From Phycisphaerae bacterium (GTDB lineage: Bacteria; Planctomycetota; Phycisphaerae; Phycisphaerales; SM1A02), in NCBI GenBank assembly GCA_002684755.1, contig NYVS01000103.1, forward strand, positions 1 to 6,567: a stretch of 6,567 bases of DNA, written 5' to 3'. A program made the translations under genes and the position numbers. Positions 6,161 through 6,567 of this stretch are shown here, in pieces (the first letter of the stretch is position 1; the number at the start of each line of letters is the position of its first letter). Below the pieces are notes generated by a model. That model had not been told where the DNA came from. It saw only the letters and a list, made by a program, of their open reading frames with translations, and did not search any database.

Positions 6161-6471
6161 TTGGACACAGCGCCTCGACGACGATTCCGAGGCTTCACGC
6201 TCCTGCAAGCAACTGACGATTTTGATTCGACCGTACGGCGGTACGATTCCGAACGGGGTGACGCTGGCGGACACATCTGGTGTCGAAACTTCGAGCGACC
6301 ATCCACAACACGTCTAGCATGACCTCCAAATCGGGTTCTGCTCGCCTTAGGCGTTGATTTCGATGGAATCACGAATCACCTGATCATCTGATCATCTGAT
6401 CATCCGACCTCCGGTTCATGACGCACTGCGGTGCCACCGGGCATCCGCCGATATCGCCTCGATGTCGCCGA
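6161..6471 (-). other. Upstream region of the minus-strand glycan cluster
   Basis: These 311 bases separate the partial gene at the right edge from the first sulfotransferase of the - strand cluster and should contain its promoter and leader. I could not find a convincing -35/-10 pair. Visible elements are the 3 x 8-bp tandem repeat at 6380-6403, an 11-base palindrome CGCCTTAGGCG at 6343-6353, and two GGAGGTC sequences on the - strand, each followed within a few bases by an ATG (6320 and the repeat at 6403). The ATG at 6320 opens a 41-codon ORF to 6195 with an arginine-rich, unconvincing product. The GTG at 6274 is the alternative start for the sulfotransferase. Confidence 0.45.
6380..6403. 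repeat. Perfect 3 x 8-bp tandem repeat (CTGATCAT)
   Basis: Three exact head-to-tail copies of CTGATCAT occupy 6380-6403. Each copy contains the palindrome TGATCA, so the array presents three evenly spaced two-fold symmetric sites 8 bases apart, and each carries a GATC. It lies about 220 bases upstream of the likely start of the - strand sulfotransferase. It could be an operator, a site for slipped-strand variation or a chance microsatellite; the sequence alone does not decide. Confidence 0.75.
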
Positions 6472-6482
6472 TCAGTCGGCGA
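6465..6482 (-). terminator. Short hairpin over the stop codon of the right-edge gene
   Basis: TCGCCGA (6465-6471) and TCGGCGA (6476-6482) form a perfect 7-bp stem with a 4-base loop, and the stop codon of the upstream gene (6472-6474) lies in the loop. On the - strand no T-run follows, so a standard intrinsic terminator is not supported. It may still protect the 3' end of the transcript or slow polymerase. Confidence 0.25.
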
Positions 6483-6567
6483 TCGGAACGAGTTCCAGGG
6501 ACCGGAGCTTCATGAGCGGGCCGGTAATCCGGCCGCTCTCGACGATCACGAGGTGGTCCCCTGCGAC
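6472..6567 (-). CDS. C-terminal end of an unidentified protein (cut by window edge)
   Basis: Read on the - strand from the right edge, one frame stays open for 31 codons and ends at TGA (6474-6472). The fragment begins 'VAGDHLVIVESGRITGP' and ends 'LRSLELVPIAD'. A 'GD.LVIV..G' strand-turn close to the C-terminus followed by a final short strand is a pattern seen, for example, at the end of pyruvate kinases and in some nucleotide- or ion-binding regulatory domains, but the piece is too short to assign. The codons look normal for this window. It is separated from the glycan cluster by more than 300 bases, so it may belong to a different operon reading in the same direction. Confidence 0.55.
   Translation of the reverse strand, partial: VAGDHLVIVESGRITGPLMKLRSLELVPIAD

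Noticed and set aside
1..6567. A CRISPR array, insertion sequence, tRNA or defence system
   Set aside because: No spaced direct repeats, transposase motifs, cloverleaf sequence or nuclease/helicase genes were seen; the only repeat is the 24-base array at 6380-6403.

Overview
This is a GC-rich, gene-dense bacterial window built almost entirely of enzymes that make and decorate a surface or secreted glycan. It holds three glycosyltransferase genes (one cut by the left edge, one a fusion of two GT-A domains) and three PAPS-dependent sulfotransferase genes of visibly different sequence types. The combination suggests a locus for a sulfated exopolysaccharide, O-antigen or glycoconjugate. High GC, heavy use of CGA for arginine, mostly weak Shine-Dalgarno signals and this gene content would fit a marine planctomycete-like bacterium. 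That is an inference; no taxonomic marker gene is present.

Layout. On the + strand, a tight cluster runs from the left edge to 2117. It starts with the C-terminal part of a family-2 glycosyltransferase (1-360). A candidate 51-aa ORF follows (357-512), joined to both neighbours by 4-base ATGA overlaps. Then come a Stf0/NodH-like sulfotransferase (509-1255) and a Sulfotransfer_3-like sulfotransferase (1263-2117). On the - strand, reading leftward, a second cluster converges on the first. It consists of a short sulfotransferase (6160-5441), a 733-aa double glycosyltransferase (5427-3226) and a single-domain glycosyltransferase (3093-2161). The two clusters meet tail to tail with 43 bases between stop codons. 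The right edge (6567-6472) holds the last 31 codons of another - strand gene. A 311-base non-coding stretch separates it from the sulfotransferase start and contains a perfect 3 x 8-bp tandem repeat.

How the genes may work together. The glycosyltransferases would build or extend a glycan from nucleotide sugars on the cytoplasmic side, and the sulfotransferases would place sulfate from PAPS on specific hydroxyls. All three sulfotransferases keep the P-loop-like 5'-phosphosulfate binding motif and an Arg-x7-Ser pair matching the 3'-phosphate binding motif, so all look catalytically competent. The - strand single-domain glycosyltransferase and the N-terminal half of the fusion protein look related (Glyco_tranf_2_4-like), so a local duplication is possible. 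No exporter, polymerase, PAPS synthase or sulfatase gene is visible here. I see no tRNA, rRNA, CRISPR array, insertion sequence or attachment site.
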